16,507 nucleotides of DNA from Candidatus Latescibacterota bacterium. Lineage in GTDB: Bacteria; Latescibacterota; UBA2968; UBA8231. This document shows positions 7,201 through 15,968 of this stretch, one piece after another. The first letter of the stretch is position 1. Every line of letters starts with the position of its first letter. The stretch is taken from contig JAJDYK010000324.1 in the NCBI GenBank assembly GCA_022825185.1, positions 1 to 16,507 on the forward strand. The letters run 5' to 3'. Made by a program: the position numbers and the translations under genes. Below the pieces are notes generated by a model. It was not told the origin of the DNA. It did not search any database and worked only from the letters and a program-made list of their open reading frames with translations.

Positions 7201-10092
7201 TCACAGACTCGCGAATATCGACAGAAACGCCAATCCCGCGACCCGCGTCTCGCGCTCTCGCCCAGTCACTTCCAAAGAACGCCGATCAAAGCGCAACCCG
7301 AGTTGGGTCGTCAATCCGTAGCCTAGATACTCCCGCTGATTGCTCAATTGCGCCGCCCACACAGTGCCGCGAAAATCGCCCGTCAGCACGTTTTCTACCA
7401 GGATATTTTCGTCCTGCAACAACTCAAAGAACAGCCGCTGCTCAAACCCCAGTTCAAGCTCTGAGTCCCGCATCACGGGAAAGCGGACCAACATCGACCC
7501 GATCCCGTCCCAGGAACGGCGGCGACGCTCGGCCAAAGAAAAGGGCGATTGACTAAGAAATTCGCTTTTAAAGCGAGGCAAAATTGCCACCGCGCCCCAC
7601 GCAAAAACGCCATCAATCTTGTCGATCAATCCCACAAAACCAGAGGTCTCGCGGCCATTGCGGCCCAACGGCCCCAGCGAACCAAGTTGCGCGTCGCGCT
7701 GATGCCACCAGTCCCATTTGAAGCGGTGCTTAGTCTTCCAGCGTCGCGGACTAGCGTATTGCCACTCAGCGTAAAACGTATTGATCCAAGTGTCCTCGGC
7801 CGCCAGCAAATCGGGCACGGCAATGTGCTGTCCGCTCGTCTGTCCAGCCGCCCCGAATTCGAGCGTCGGCACGATCCACTGCGACAGCGGGTCGGGGATG
7901 GTATCTGCGGCCTTCTTCAGCATGTCAAAAACCCGCACCCGACCACGACCGGGCCAATCCCGTTCAAAGGTAAAGAGACCGTAGGCAGTGTGATTTTTGC
8001 GGTCAACTTGCCGCATATCTTGGCGCAGATAGCCGGCGGAGAGGCGGATTTCGGGGTTGACCTCCACGCTGGCGTAGGCGTTGTAGCCCCAGTGGTCTTT
8101 CTTGTATGGATAGTCGGGCAAGTCGTCATTTTCAAAGCGCTCGGCCCAACCGTTGTTGTTGAGGTCAATGCCAAAGAGAAACTCCGGTCGGTCCGAGTGG
8201 TGGCGCAGAAAAGGCTCTTCGTAGTCGGGGAAGAAATTCTCCCGGTCTCCGTTGCTGTTCTGATTGAAGTCGGAGATGAAGTCGCCGTTTTCGTCGTACC
8301 CGGGGAAAACCGCTGGATCGGGCACGCCGTCTGAGCGCACCTGGAAGCCGCCCAGCGAGGTCGATTGCGGCGGCACTAATCCGCCCTGAAAAAATCGCTT
8401 CTGGTCGGGATGGCGGTCCTGATCGTCGTTGTCCTCGACGAAATCGTAGAGCCGGTCGGTGGCTTCGGGTGAATAGTCAACCAAGCCGCGACTATCGACC
8501 GGCTTGAAGCTGGTGGCGTAGGCGTCGTCCATGCCAAAGCCTTCGAGCGAGAAACGCCAAGGATCTGCGTGCCGCACGAGATTGAATAGCCAGCCAACAG
8601 CGTGCTCGTCGCCCTGGATCCCCGAAAACGAGCGGTGCGATTCGCGCGTCGTCGAGGGGAATTGGCGGTACTGGGTACTGACGTTGAATTCGCCGTACAA
8701 GTCGAAGCCCCACCAGTCGCGTACCTCGGCAGTAATACCGGCGATCTGCGAGGCCGTCGGCAGGCCGTAGTCAAATACTACTTCGCGCGGATTGAGCTGG
8801 TTCTTGACATTGCCAGCGGCCCGCGTCACCACCAAAAATTCTGGGATGCCGATGCGGCTGTTCTGCCGATCGGAGGCCACTTCGATCCGGTAGTCATTGG
8901 CCAGCACGAAGCGGAAGCGCACGTTTTTGACGCGAGTGATGGCGTCGTCGGCCTCGTCCAACCCCAGATCCAACCGGCGCTGCAAAGCCAAGCGCAAGGT
9001 CCCTTCCTCGCTTTCACCCTCTTCGGCAGCCAGCGCGTACTGCAACACAATGCTCTCCGCTCCAGCGGCCCGCAAAAACCCACCGCGCTCCTCCCCGCCC
9101 TCTATCACCGGCGCAAAGCCAACGCTGCCGCCCGTGAACGTGGTGTCCTTAAAGACCATCCGCACGCCGCCTTCGACCGGCACCTCGCGCTGGAGCGCCG
9201 TGGTGATCTCCACTTCCGTGCCGAACAACACCGGCCCTCCTTCGCCGTCTTCGGGCGAATCGTCGGACAGCCGCACGATCAGCTTGTTGAGCCGTCGTCC
9301 TAGCTGCCCAGTCGTCAGCACGCCTTTGAGCGGATTGCCCTCAAAGCTCTCGCGGTTGCCGGCCCCATTGTGGGCATTAACCAACGTCAGTCCCAATGTC
9401 GCATTAGCCCCCAAATCGGCCTCCAGACGCCCGGCGATCAAGCTGGTAAAATTGTCCTGCGAAGCCGTCGGAATATCCGGGTCGATCTCGACGATGGGCA
9501 GGCTCGGGCGCGAAAACAAGCCAGTGAAGCGCAAATGCCGTGCGTCAAAGCTCGTCACGACCCCATTAAAACCAACCTTGCGGAAGGTCATCGGCGTCAG
9601 GGTGGCGAAGATCTCGTCGCCGATCATCAGTGAGTAGTTGTAGTCGCCGCTCGCATCCGAGGAGATAATCAGCCGGTTGAACCAAGTGGCGTAGCGTCGC
9701 TCTTTGGTCAACTGGCTGCTCTCGACCGTGCGTGCCTGAGTCTGTCGCCAGTCGTACACCAGCCAGCCGCGCGAGATCAGCTTGCCGTACGTGTCGTAGA
9801 AATACGTGCCCTCTTGGTTGCGGTCGATGTAGCGCCGGTACGGCTCCGTGGCGTAGTTGGTATAGCGCCACTGGCGGCGACCGTACTCGTCGAACAACTC
9901 CTGCGGCATGTACCAGCGCATAACCGTGGGATCCAAAGCTCCCATCAGCACGCTTGGCCCTTGGGCATTGAAACGGACTTCGCCCCGTTCCTGCCGCCCC
10001 AAGCGGTAGCCGTAATCCGTCTGCGCTCCGGCTTGTAAGGCGAGCGCCAAGACCAACAGCGCGGCTTTTGCTATGTTAGTTGTCCAACGCAC
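7201..10092 (-). CDS. Large exported beta-strand-rich protein, probable outer-membrane barrel (963 aa), paralog 1
   Basis: I do not recognise a named family. A signal peptide (MRWTTNIAKAALLVLALALQAGAQ) is followed by a conserved N-terminal block: GALDPTVMRWYMPQELF, an Arg/Tyr-rich stretch, GWLVYDWRQ and ATLTPMTFRKVGFNG. The body has many short alternating-polarity segments, as in outer-membrane barrels. It includes three Asp/Asn-rich motifs: 552-563 (VEDNDDQDRHPD), 600-617 (DENGDFISDFNQNSNGD) and 643-660 (DLNNNGWAERFENDD), similar to calcium-binding loops. The last residues are FLSIFASL. All these blocks recur in the same order in the 944-residue protein at 13134-15968. The GTG start at 10092 is the only choice that includes the signal peptide, because TGA lies two codons upstream; the Shine-Dalgarno is weak. 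It is the last gene of the cluster. Transport, adhesion or scaffold roles are all possible. Confidence 0.75.
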   Translation of the reverse strand: MRWTTNIAKAALLVLALALQAGAQTDYGYRLGRQERGEVRFNAQGPSVLMGALDPTVMRWYMPQELFDEYGRRQWRYTNYATEPYRRYIDRNQEGTYFYDTYGKLISRGWLVYDWRQTQARTVESSQLTKERRYATWFNRLIISSDASGDYNYSLMIGDEIFATLTPMTFRKVGFNGVVTSFDARHLRFTGLFSRPSLPIVEIDPDIPTASQDNFTSLIAGRLEADLGANATLGLTLVNAHNGAGNRESFEGNPLKGVLTTGQLGRRLNKLIVRLSDDSPEDGEGGPVLFGTEVEITTALQREVPVEGGVRMVFKDTTFTGGSVGFAPVIEGGEERGGFLRAAGAESIVLQYALAAEEGESEEGTLRLALQRRLDLGLDEADDAITRVKNVRFRFVLANDYRIEVASDRQNSRIGIPEFLVVTRAAGNVKNQLNPREVVFDYGLPTASQIAGITAEVRDWWGFDLYGEFNVSTQYRQFPSTTRESHRSFSGIQGDEHAVGWLFNLVRHADPWRFSLEGFGMDDAYATSFKPVDSRGLVDYSPEATDRLYDFVEDNDDQDRHPDQKRFFQGGLVPPQSTSLGGFQVRSDGVPDPAVFPGYDENGDFISDFNQNSNGDRENFFPDYEEPFLRHHSDRPEFLFGIDLNNNGWAERFENDDLPDYPYKKDHWGYNAYASVEVNPEIRLSAGYLRQDMRQVDRKNHTAYGLFTFERDWPGRGRVRVFDMLKKAADTIPDPLSQWIVPTLEFGAAGQTSGQHIAVPDLLAAEDTWINTFYAEWQYASPRRWKTKHRFKWDWWHQRDAQLGSLGPLGRNGRETSGFVGLIDKIDGVFAWGAVAILPRFKSEFLSQSPFSLAERRRRSWDGIGSMLVRFPVMRDSELELGFEQRLFFELLQDENILVENVLTGDFRGTVWAAQLSNQREYLGYGLTTQLGLRFDRRSLEVTGRERETRVAGLAFLSIFASL

Positions 10093-10122
10093 GGTTCAAA
10101 TCTTTTTCAAACTACCTTCGAA

Positions 10123-10149
10123 TTTGTCGCCAAATACATAGGCGACAAA
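10123..10149 (-). repeat. Perfect 9-bp inverted repeat in the leader of the 963-aa gene
   Basis: TTTGTCGCC (10123-10131) and GGCGACAAA (10141-10149) form a perfect nine-pair stem with a nine-base loop. It lies in the 75 bp between the stop of the secreted gene (10168) and the GTG start (10092). No T-run follows the stem on the minus strand, so it does not look like an intrinsic terminator. It may be an mRNA processing or translation-control element, or a protein binding site. Confidence 0.5.
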
Positions 10150-10167
10150 AGTGTTGACTCGAAAGGG

Positions 10168-11445
10168 CTACTTCATCCTGAGTACGGAGTCTTTCAACTG
10201 ACCCCACGATGTAGATTGGACAGCGGTGTTCGCGTCGGGCAACCCATCGGGATAATAGATCCAGTCAAACTCTATATTCTCTACATATGGATATGAGCCG
10301 CCGAAGGAGATGCCTCCCGTCTTAAAATCTGTTCTATTGGGTTCCACATTCAAGAGGTACAGAAACGCAATCCCCCCTTCGTGGCTCCGAACCGCATAGG
10401 TGTGGCCTTTTGAGAGATTCACTTCAGTACCAAAGTCGAGTTGTAAGTCGGGGGAGATGCCTTTGGAAATCAGAAGACCAAAGTCAATCTTTCCGAGATC
10501 GGCTATGCCGGTTTCGGAAGAAAGAGAAGCCCAACGACCCGATAGAGGGCCTTGGCAAGCGACCTTTCCGCTAGGCGCGAAGAAGTCGAAGAAGCTCCAG
10601 TGGTGCCACACCAGCTCAAAGTCATTAGAAGACTCCGAATGCTTTCCTTCGCTAAAATCAAAACCCTTCTCCATTAGCACCCAGCTAACTTGGCCTAACC
10701 CGGTAGATTTGAAAGAGTTATAGGATGGATACACCCGTTCATAGACGATCTCTTCCCCAGCAATCGTCGCCGAGATCGGCGTAAGCTCATTAAAAAAGGG
10801 ACGATATCCACATAATCCGTAGGATTCGATATACGCTTGCCCTATCCCATACTCCTGTAGAAAGATGATTCCTGCGTTGTGTCCTATATTACCAAGTTCA
10901 AAATGGACTCTGGAGCGCCAATACTGGGCGTAAATTCTCTCAAAACGGACCTCTTCTGTGCCCGCTTCTCTTGGAAATGTACCCATATACTCATAAGAAT
11001 AACCAATATGAGGATGAGCAAAGTCATATACGGGAATGTCTTGCCCGTGCCCGCGAAACACTAAAAACCCATCGTTGGACAAACGCACCTTTTTACCGCC
11101 CCAAAAGAAATCAGGAAACGGAGGCCAATCATAATCCGGGCCGCTAAAAACAAAGTACTCCAAGCCATCAATTACTTCCGTGTGAGTGATCTCGATGGTC
11201 ACTGTTTTTACGACAGATGTCAGGGAATCAGGCGGGTCCCCAGGCGGATACCCCGGAATATCAAAGAGATACTCCCCCTTATATAAGTAATTCTGGTAAA
11301 CATGCTCGTACGTCCAACGATTGCCTACCGCCAAAGCGACGTAATCGAGCGGATTGATCTCTATGGCGACGTCATCGGTTTCCTGAGCGTCCCCAACGGC
11401 GGTATAGCCAACCAGAAAAACCAGCCAGAGTATTAGCAATCTCAT
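10168..11445 (-). CDS. Secreted protein of unknown function (425 aa)
   Basis: A signal peptide (MRLLILWLVFLVGYTAVGDAQ) is followed by the segment LDYVALAVGNRWTYEH near residues 33-48, then ITHTEVIDGLEYFVF and VRLSNDGFLVFR, and later FLQEYGIGQAYIESYG. I have seen this order (a 'level of N-R/S-W-T-Y' opening, then a 'marker, display, end-glycine' pattern) in uncharacterised exported proteins, but I cannot name a family. The C-terminus ends STSWGQLKDSVLRMK. The start at 11445 opens the signal peptide, has GAGGAAGGG upstream and lies 13 bp after the foldase stop, so the two are co-transcribed. The gene is noticeably more AT-rich (roughly half GC by eye) than the barrel-like and foldase genes around it, which may reflect a separate origin. 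Its role is unknown. Confidence 0.75.
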   Translation of the reverse strand: MRLLILWLVFLVGYTAVGDAQETDDVAIEINPLDYVALAVGNRWTYEHVYQNYLYKGEYLFDIPGYPPGDPPDSLTSVVKTVTIEITHTEVIDGLEYFVFSGPDYDWPPFPDFFWGGKKVRLSNDGFLVFRGHGQDIPVYDFAHPHIGYSYEYMGTFPREAGTEEVRFERIYAQYWRSRVHFELGNIGHNAGIIFLQEYGIGQAYIESYGLCGYRPFFNELTPISATIAGEEIVYERVYPSYNSFKSTGLGQVSWVLMEKGFDFSEGKHSESSNDFELVWHHWSFFDFFAPSGKVACQGPLSGRWASLSSETGIADLGKIDFGLLISKGISPDLQLDFGTEVNLSKGHTYAVRSHEGGIAFLYLLNVEPNRTDFKTGGISFGGSYPYVENIEFDWIYYPDGLPDANTAVQSTSWGQLKDSVLRMK

Positions 11446-11458
11446 CGCAATCCCTTCC

Positions 11459-13087
11459 TCACAGCTTTCCCAAACTTCCCTCGACAATTTCCACCGGATA
11501 CTTATTCCGCAAATTGCGCACGAACCGCACGTAATCCCTTTTCGACTTGTCGATCCGCACGTAGGCCCGAGCGCGGCGCTGCGATTCGGCGTTGTACGGA
11601 ATCTGCTCGCGCGTGCGCTCCAGCACCTTGAAAACCGAATAACCCCGCTCGGTCTTCAACGGCCCGCCCACCTCGCCGATGGCGACCTCCTGCACGGCAG
11701 CAGACAACACGGGAAACAGCCCTTGGGTATAGGCATTGAGCTGCATCTGGCCGCCGTGGTGCAAGCTCCCCTCGCGCCGGGTATGGCGCTGGGCCAACGC
11801 TGCGGCATCGCCCCCCGTACGCAGCTCGTCTCCCAAGCGCTGGGCCAGCGAATCCGACGCCACCAAAATCTCGACTATGGTCGTAACCTCGGGCCGAGCG
11901 AATTTTTCGGGATGCGCGTCGTAGAAATCGCGCACTTCTTCTTCGGTCACACTCACGTACTGATCGACCTCCCGCCGGCGCAACGCGCTGAGCATCAATT
12001 CCTCGCTCTTAAAAGCCACGGCCTCTTTGAAACGCCCGTCCTCTGCCAGACCAGCCGCCTCAATCTCGGCGCTCACAAACAGGTCGGGCAGTACCCGGCG
12101 ATGCAAAAACTCAGCCACGTGCGCGCTGTCGGCCGCCTGTAAACTCCTGCCGGAGAGAAGCTCGTACGCTGACAAAAAACCGCTGACAGTAAGTTCGCCG
12201 CCCCGATACGCGCAGAGCACTTCAGCTTGGTCCGCCATGACCCCGTTCTCGACGAGCCGCTGAATCGCCGCCGAGCGCGGCACCGGTGCGTACGCTTGCA
12301 CGAGCGAATCGCGGAGCGCCTGCAACCGCTCTTCGCGCTTTTGCACCGTCAGCTCCTCGACGATGATCTGCTCCGACGCGCTCAGCGGCGCTGGAATCTC
12401 GTCGAGGACTTTGTAGATCACGTAAAAGTCTTCGTGGCTAAACACTTCGCGCACTGGCGCAGAAACGCCCCCTATCGCCAACCCGAGCACCTGCTCGACC
12501 GTCTCCGCCGACATCTGGTCGCGCGTCTGATATATGCCAGTGTCGCCACCTCGCGCGGCAGTCCGCTCGTGAACCGAGTGCGCGCTGGCCAGTTCGTGAA
12601 AATCAGCCCCTGCGGCGAGTTGGTCGGTGATTGCGCGCGCTTCCTCCAAGCTCTCGACCATGATGCCGCCCAAGCGCAGAGCGCGATGCCGGCCGCTCTC
12701 TCGGTAGTACCCCTCTATTTCCTCGGGAGTAAGTTCGATCTTGGCGACGACCTCGCGCTCCATGTACAGCGCCATCAGCCGAGCGCGCTTGAAGCGGGCC
12801 AATTCGCCTTTGAACCAACTGTCTTCAGCCATCTTGGCGGCGTCCGCTTCGCGCAGGAGCAGCTTTTTGTCGATCAGACTTTCGAGCACTTGGCGCGGGC
12901 CTCCCTCTTTCATCCCCTCGGGAATCCGCGCGTCAAACTCCCTGAACTCCGACGCAGTAATCGGCTCGCCACCCACTTGGGCCAGCACCAACTCCTCAGG
13001 CTCTTGGGCGCAACCCAAGGCCAAGATCGCAAGCAAGCAAAACGTCTGAAAACCCACCTTGGGTCGCGTGGACCCGCATCCCGTCAT
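11459..13087 (-). CDS. SurA/PpiC-type peptidyl-prolyl isomerase lipoprotein with two parvulin domains (about 542 aa)
   Basis: Parvulin-type isomerases such as SurA and PrsA catalyse prolyl cis-trans isomerisation and chaperone exported proteins. Numbered from M at 13087: a lipoprotein signal with lipobox LALGC (Cys26), a SurA-N-like chaperone helix region (about 60-115: RQVLESLIDKKLLLREAD, ELARFKRARLMALYMERE), a first parvulin domain (about 135-230: LGGIMVESLEEARAI, GADFHELASAHSV, ARGGDTGIY) and a second (about 399-498: EILVASDSLAQRL, HHGGQMQLNAYTQG, GPLKTERGYSVFKVLE). The lipobox predicts membrane anchoring. The start is uncertain: ATG at 13087 gives a signal with Arg and Lys but falls in a palindromic repeat, while GTG at 13057 gives a short uncharged one. 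Lying between two barrel-like genes, it probably assists their folding. Confidence 0.88.
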   Translation of the reverse strand: MTGCGSTRPKVGFQTFCLLAILALGCAQEPEELVLAQVGGEPITASEFREFDARIPEGMKEGGPRQVLESLIDKKLLLREADAAKMAEDSWFKGELARFKRARLMALYMEREVVAKIELTPEEIEGYYRESGRHRALRLGGIMVESLEEARAITDQLAAGADFHELASAHSVHERTAARGGDTGIYQTRDQMSAETVEQVLGLAIGGVSAPVREVFSHEDFYVIYKVLDEIPAPLSASEQIIVEELTVQKREERLQALRDSLVQAYAPVPRSAAIQRLVENGVMADQAEVLCAYRGGELTVSGFLSAYELLSGRSLQAADSAHVAEFLHRRVLPDLFVSAEIEAAGLAEDGRFKEAVAFKSEELMLSALRRREVDQYVSVTEEEVRDFYDAHPEKFARPEVTTIVEILVASDSLAQRLGDELRTGGDAAALAQRHTRREGSLHHGGQMQLNAYTQGLFPVLSAAVQEVAIGEVGGPLKTERGYSVFKVLERTREQIPYNAESQRRARAYVRIDKSKRDYVRFVRNLRNKYPVEIVEGSLGKL

Positions 13088-13110
13088 TCTCGCGCAAGCG
13101 GGAATCCAGT
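13082..13110. repeat. REP-like palindromic intergenic repeat
   Basis: The core is ATTCTCGC-GCAA-GCGGGAAT (13086-13105), an 8-bp stem with one non-canonical position and a four-base loop, flanked by CGTC and CCAGT. It matches from memory the widespread CGTCATTCCCGC...GCGGGAATCC intergenic palindrome found in many bacteria, whose six-frame translations give familiar WIPACAGMTG-like strings. It fills most of the 46 bp between the barrel-like gene stop (13134) and the likely foldase start. Only one copy lies in this window. Confidence 0.7.
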
Positions 13111-13133
13111 GGGGCGAGGTTGCAGACCGTTTC

Positions 13134-15968
13134 TCACTCCAGTCCAGCAAATACCGTGATAAAAGTCGTGGTCTCATTCTTACCCTTGTCGTCGGTTGTG
13201 AAAACGCCCGGCCGGTCGCTGTCCTCAATCACCCGCTCGCTCAAAATGCGGCCAAAGCGCAGGCCCGCTTGCGTGGTCAGCCGATAGCCCTGGTAATCGG
13301 AAGTCGTCGAAAGCTGCACCGCGATATGAGTCGAGCGCCAGTCCCCTGTCTCCTGCAAAAGCCCCGCCGCCCGCAACTCGTCCTCGTCCTGCACTCGGTC
13401 GCGAAACCACAACTGCTCCACGCCGGATTCGATAACCGTGCGCCGCATGACCGGCAAGCGGGCAATCAACTGCACGGTCAGCGCCCATTCCTCGCGCCGC
13501 TCTTCGTCGGCGACAAAAGGCGTCTGCCGCAAAAACTCGCTCTTGCACCTCGGCTGCAAGTCAAAGCGGCCAAGGCCGTAGCTGTAATCCACCTTGTTGA
13601 TCAGCCCCAAGAAACTCGCGGTGCTTTCCAGCGGACGACCAATGCTGTCGCGCGGGTCCTCGGCGTTCTGCTGGAAATGCTCCCACTTGAGCTTGTTGAC
13701 CACGTTCAGTCCCTCAATGCCCTGATAATCGAATTGCGCGTACGCGGTATTGATCCAAGTGTCCTGCGCCGCCAAGATGTCGCGCACCACCGGCTGGATC
13801 GGCGCGCCGACAAAGGGGGTCGGCTCGCGGCGGGCGTCGGGAATGGTGTCCTTGGCCTGCTTGAGCATGTTGAAAACCCGCAAGTGCCCCAAGCCCGCGT
13901 AGTCCCGATCCAGCGTGAACATCGCGTAATTGGTCTCATTGAACGCATCGGTTGCCTGCGATTGCTCGTCCGTGCGGCCGAGGGTCAGCCGCATATCCGG
14001 CGCGAGGTGAATGCCGCCGAAAACATTGTATCCCCGCCGGTCTGGCTTGTATGGATAATCGGGCAGATCGTCGTCTTCAAAGCGGTCGATCCAATTGTTG
14101 TTATTCAAATCAATGCCAAAGAGAAACTCTGGCCGATCGACGTTGTAGCGCAGAAACGGCTCGTCGTAGTCGGGAATGATATTGGCCGCGGTGGCGTTAT
14201 CGTTCTGGTTGAAATCGGAGATGAAGTCGTTGTTCTGGTCCCAGCCGGGAAAGATCGACCGGTCGTTAGTCGAGCCAAAGCGGATCCAGTCGGGAAAGCG
14301 ATCTTGGTCGTCATTGTCATCGACGAACTCGTACAAGTGCCGCTGAGTATTGTCGTATTGCACGTCGCCCGTAGCGCTGACCAAGAAGGCAGTCGTCGAA
14401 TAGGCTTCGTCAATGGCGTAGGCTTCGCCGTAGAAAAAGTAGGGGAACACATTGCGCGAGACATTGAAGTACCAAGCGTCGGACCCCTCGGAGGAGACCG
14501 CGTGCTCTTCGCCCTCGTTGAACAGCGCGGCATTGGGGAACTGGAAATAGCGCTTGTTGCGATCCCACTCGCCGTAGAAGTCAAAGCCGAGCACCCCCGT
14601 GCCCTCAATGGTAAAGCCGCCGACCAGATTGGCCGTCGGCAGGCCGTACGAGAACTCAATCCGCTGCAAGTTCGTAATGTCCGCAACATTGCCTTCGGCC
14701 CGCCGCACCGCAATCAACGCTGGTTGCGCCGCGTCAATCACCTCGGCAGTCAGCGGCGGGGGCGGTGCGCCGCGCAAGCCCGTCTGGCGGTCGGACCATA
14801 TCTCTACCTTAAAGTCGTTAGCCAGCACGTAGTTGAAATCTACTCCGACAATCGTCGTCGGGTCTGGACCAACATAACCCGGATCGTTGAAGTCGTAGTT
14901 GACGATGATCCGCTCCGGGCCGTCCGCCGCCAAAAAGCCCGGCCGCCGGAACCCACCAAAGACGACCGGCCACTGCGAGCCGGGCCGGACCACCTCCTGC
15001 AAGCTATAAACCGTCTCCTTGCCGGTGTCGAAGTTGCGGCTGGTAATCCGTACGTCGTGACTAAACAGCGCCGCTCCCCCTTCGTTGTCGTCGGGCGAGT
15101 CGTCGCTCAGAATCACCGCAATCGCCGTCAGCGGTGCCGTGCTCTGTCCAGCGGTGAGGCTGCCGGCGACCAAATCGCCATTGAACATGTCGAGCAGCGT
15201 ATTGCCATTGCTGGCGTCCATCACTTGGGCACCAATCTCGACGAAATCACCTACCTGAAAGGTCGCCCGCCCGCCGAATAACGAGGTAATGTTGGTCTGT
15301 GTCACCGGCTCGGTAATCCCGCCCGAGAGCTGAGTGGAGCCGCGGATCGGCTCGCTGATGCGCGAGGCGAGGATCGTCGCCTGGTACTTGTCCGAGGCAA
15401 AATCCACCTGTACCCCGTTGAAGTCCGGCTTGGAAAACGTCATCGGCGTCAGCGTCGTGCGAATCCGGTCACCCACCGTGATCGCGTAGTTGTACTGCCC
15501 CTGCGAATCGCCACTGATCGTCACCGCATTGAACCAGCGATTGAAGCGCGTACTCTGGAATATCCCGCTGCCCAAAGGCTGCGGCTGAAACTGACGCCAG
15601 TCGTAGATCAGCCAACCGCGCGTGGTAAAATTGCCGTACACATCGTAGAAATAATCGCCCTCGCGGGTGGTGTTGACGTAGCGCTCGTACGGAGTGCGGG
15701 CGTAGTTGGAGTACTCCCACTGACGCCAGCCGTAGTCCACAAAAAGTTCCTGCGGCACGTACCACTTTTTAACCGATGGATCGAGCGCCCCAAAGAGCAC
15801 GCCCGGACCAGTCGGCTCAAAGCTGACCGCCCCGCCGCGCTGGACGTCAGTCTGGCCCCAAGCCGGGACGCTCATCAGCACTAGCCCCCAGATGACGAAG
15901 TATGTTTTCGCTAGGCCGCTAACCGTCAAATGAAGCTGCAAACCTACCCGCGTCGCCGCGTTATTCAT
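13134..15968 (-). CDS. Large exported beta-strand-rich protein, probable outer-membrane barrel (944 aa), paralog 2
   Basis: This is the full-length paralog of the 963-residue protein at 7201-10092; no named family is recognised. The signal peptide has an n-region to about Lys21, then YFVIWGLVLMSVPAWG, cut near residue 38. Shared blocks in order are GALDPSVKKWYVPQELF (61-77), GWLIYDWRQ (118-126), LTPMTFSKPDFNG (173-185), LSDDSPDDNEGG (287-298), FNYVLANDFKVEIWSDRQ (378-395), YGLPTA (441-446), the acidic motifs VDDNDDQDRFPD (549-560), DQNNDFISDFNQND (577-590) and IDLNNNNWIDRFEDDD (619-634), and AAQDTWINTAYA (733-744). It ends TFITVFAGLE. The start at 15968 has GAGGTG upstream. It is the first gene of the cluster, with the foldase next. 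An outer-membrane location is inferred from the repeated amphipathic strands and the signal peptide. Confidence 0.75.
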   Translation of the reverse strand: MNNAATRVGLQLHLTVSGLAKTYFVIWGLVLMSVPAWGQTDVQRGGAVSFEPTGPGVLFGALDPSVKKWYVPQELFVDYGWRQWEYSNYARTPYERYVNTTREGDYFYDVYGNFTTRGWLIYDWRQFQPQPLGSGIFQSTRFNRWFNAVTISGDSQGQYNYAITVGDRIRTTLTPMTFSKPDFNGVQVDFASDKYQATILASRISEPIRGSTQLSGGITEPVTQTNITSLFGGRATFQVGDFVEIGAQVMDASNGNTLLDMFNGDLVAGSLTAGQSTAPLTAIAVILSDDSPDDNEGGAALFSHDVRITSRNFDTGKETVYSLQEVVRPGSQWPVVFGGFRRPGFLAADGPERIIVNYDFNDPGYVGPDPTTIVGVDFNYVLANDFKVEIWSDRQTGLRGAPPPPLTAEVIDAAQPALIAVRRAEGNVADITNLQRIEFSYGLPTANLVGGFTIEGTGVLGFDFYGEWDRNKRYFQFPNAALFNEGEEHAVSSEGSDAWYFNVSRNVFPYFFYGEAYAIDEAYSTTAFLVSATGDVQYDNTQRHLYEFVDDNDDQDRFPDWIRFGSTNDRSIFPGWDQNNDFISDFNQNDNATAANIIPDYDEPFLRYNVDRPEFLFGIDLNNNNWIDRFEDDDLPDYPYKPDRRGYNVFGGIHLAPDMRLTLGRTDEQSQATDAFNETNYAMFTLDRDYAGLGHLRVFNMLKQAKDTIPDARREPTPFVGAPIQPVVRDILAAQDTWINTAYAQFDYQGIEGLNVVNKLKWEHFQQNAEDPRDSIGRPLESTASFLGLINKVDYSYGLGRFDLQPRCKSEFLRQTPFVADEERREEWALTVQLIARLPVMRRTVIESGVEQLWFRDRVQDEDELRAAGLLQETGDWRSTHIAVQLSTTSDYQGYRLTTQAGLRFGRILSERVIEDSDRPGVFTTDDKGKNETTTFITVFAGLE

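Noticed and set aside
12227..13159. Plus-strand open frame of 310 codons antisense to the foldase gene
   Set aside because: The foldase motifs and lipobox on the minus strand are clear; the plus-strand product is Arg/His/Leu-rich without domains.
13059..15281. Long plus-strand open reading frame of 740 codons antisense to the 944-aa gene
   Set aside because: It is a shadow: the minus-strand frame has a signal peptide, a paralog in the window and operon spacing, while the plus-strand product has no recognisable domain and begins in the palindromic repeat.
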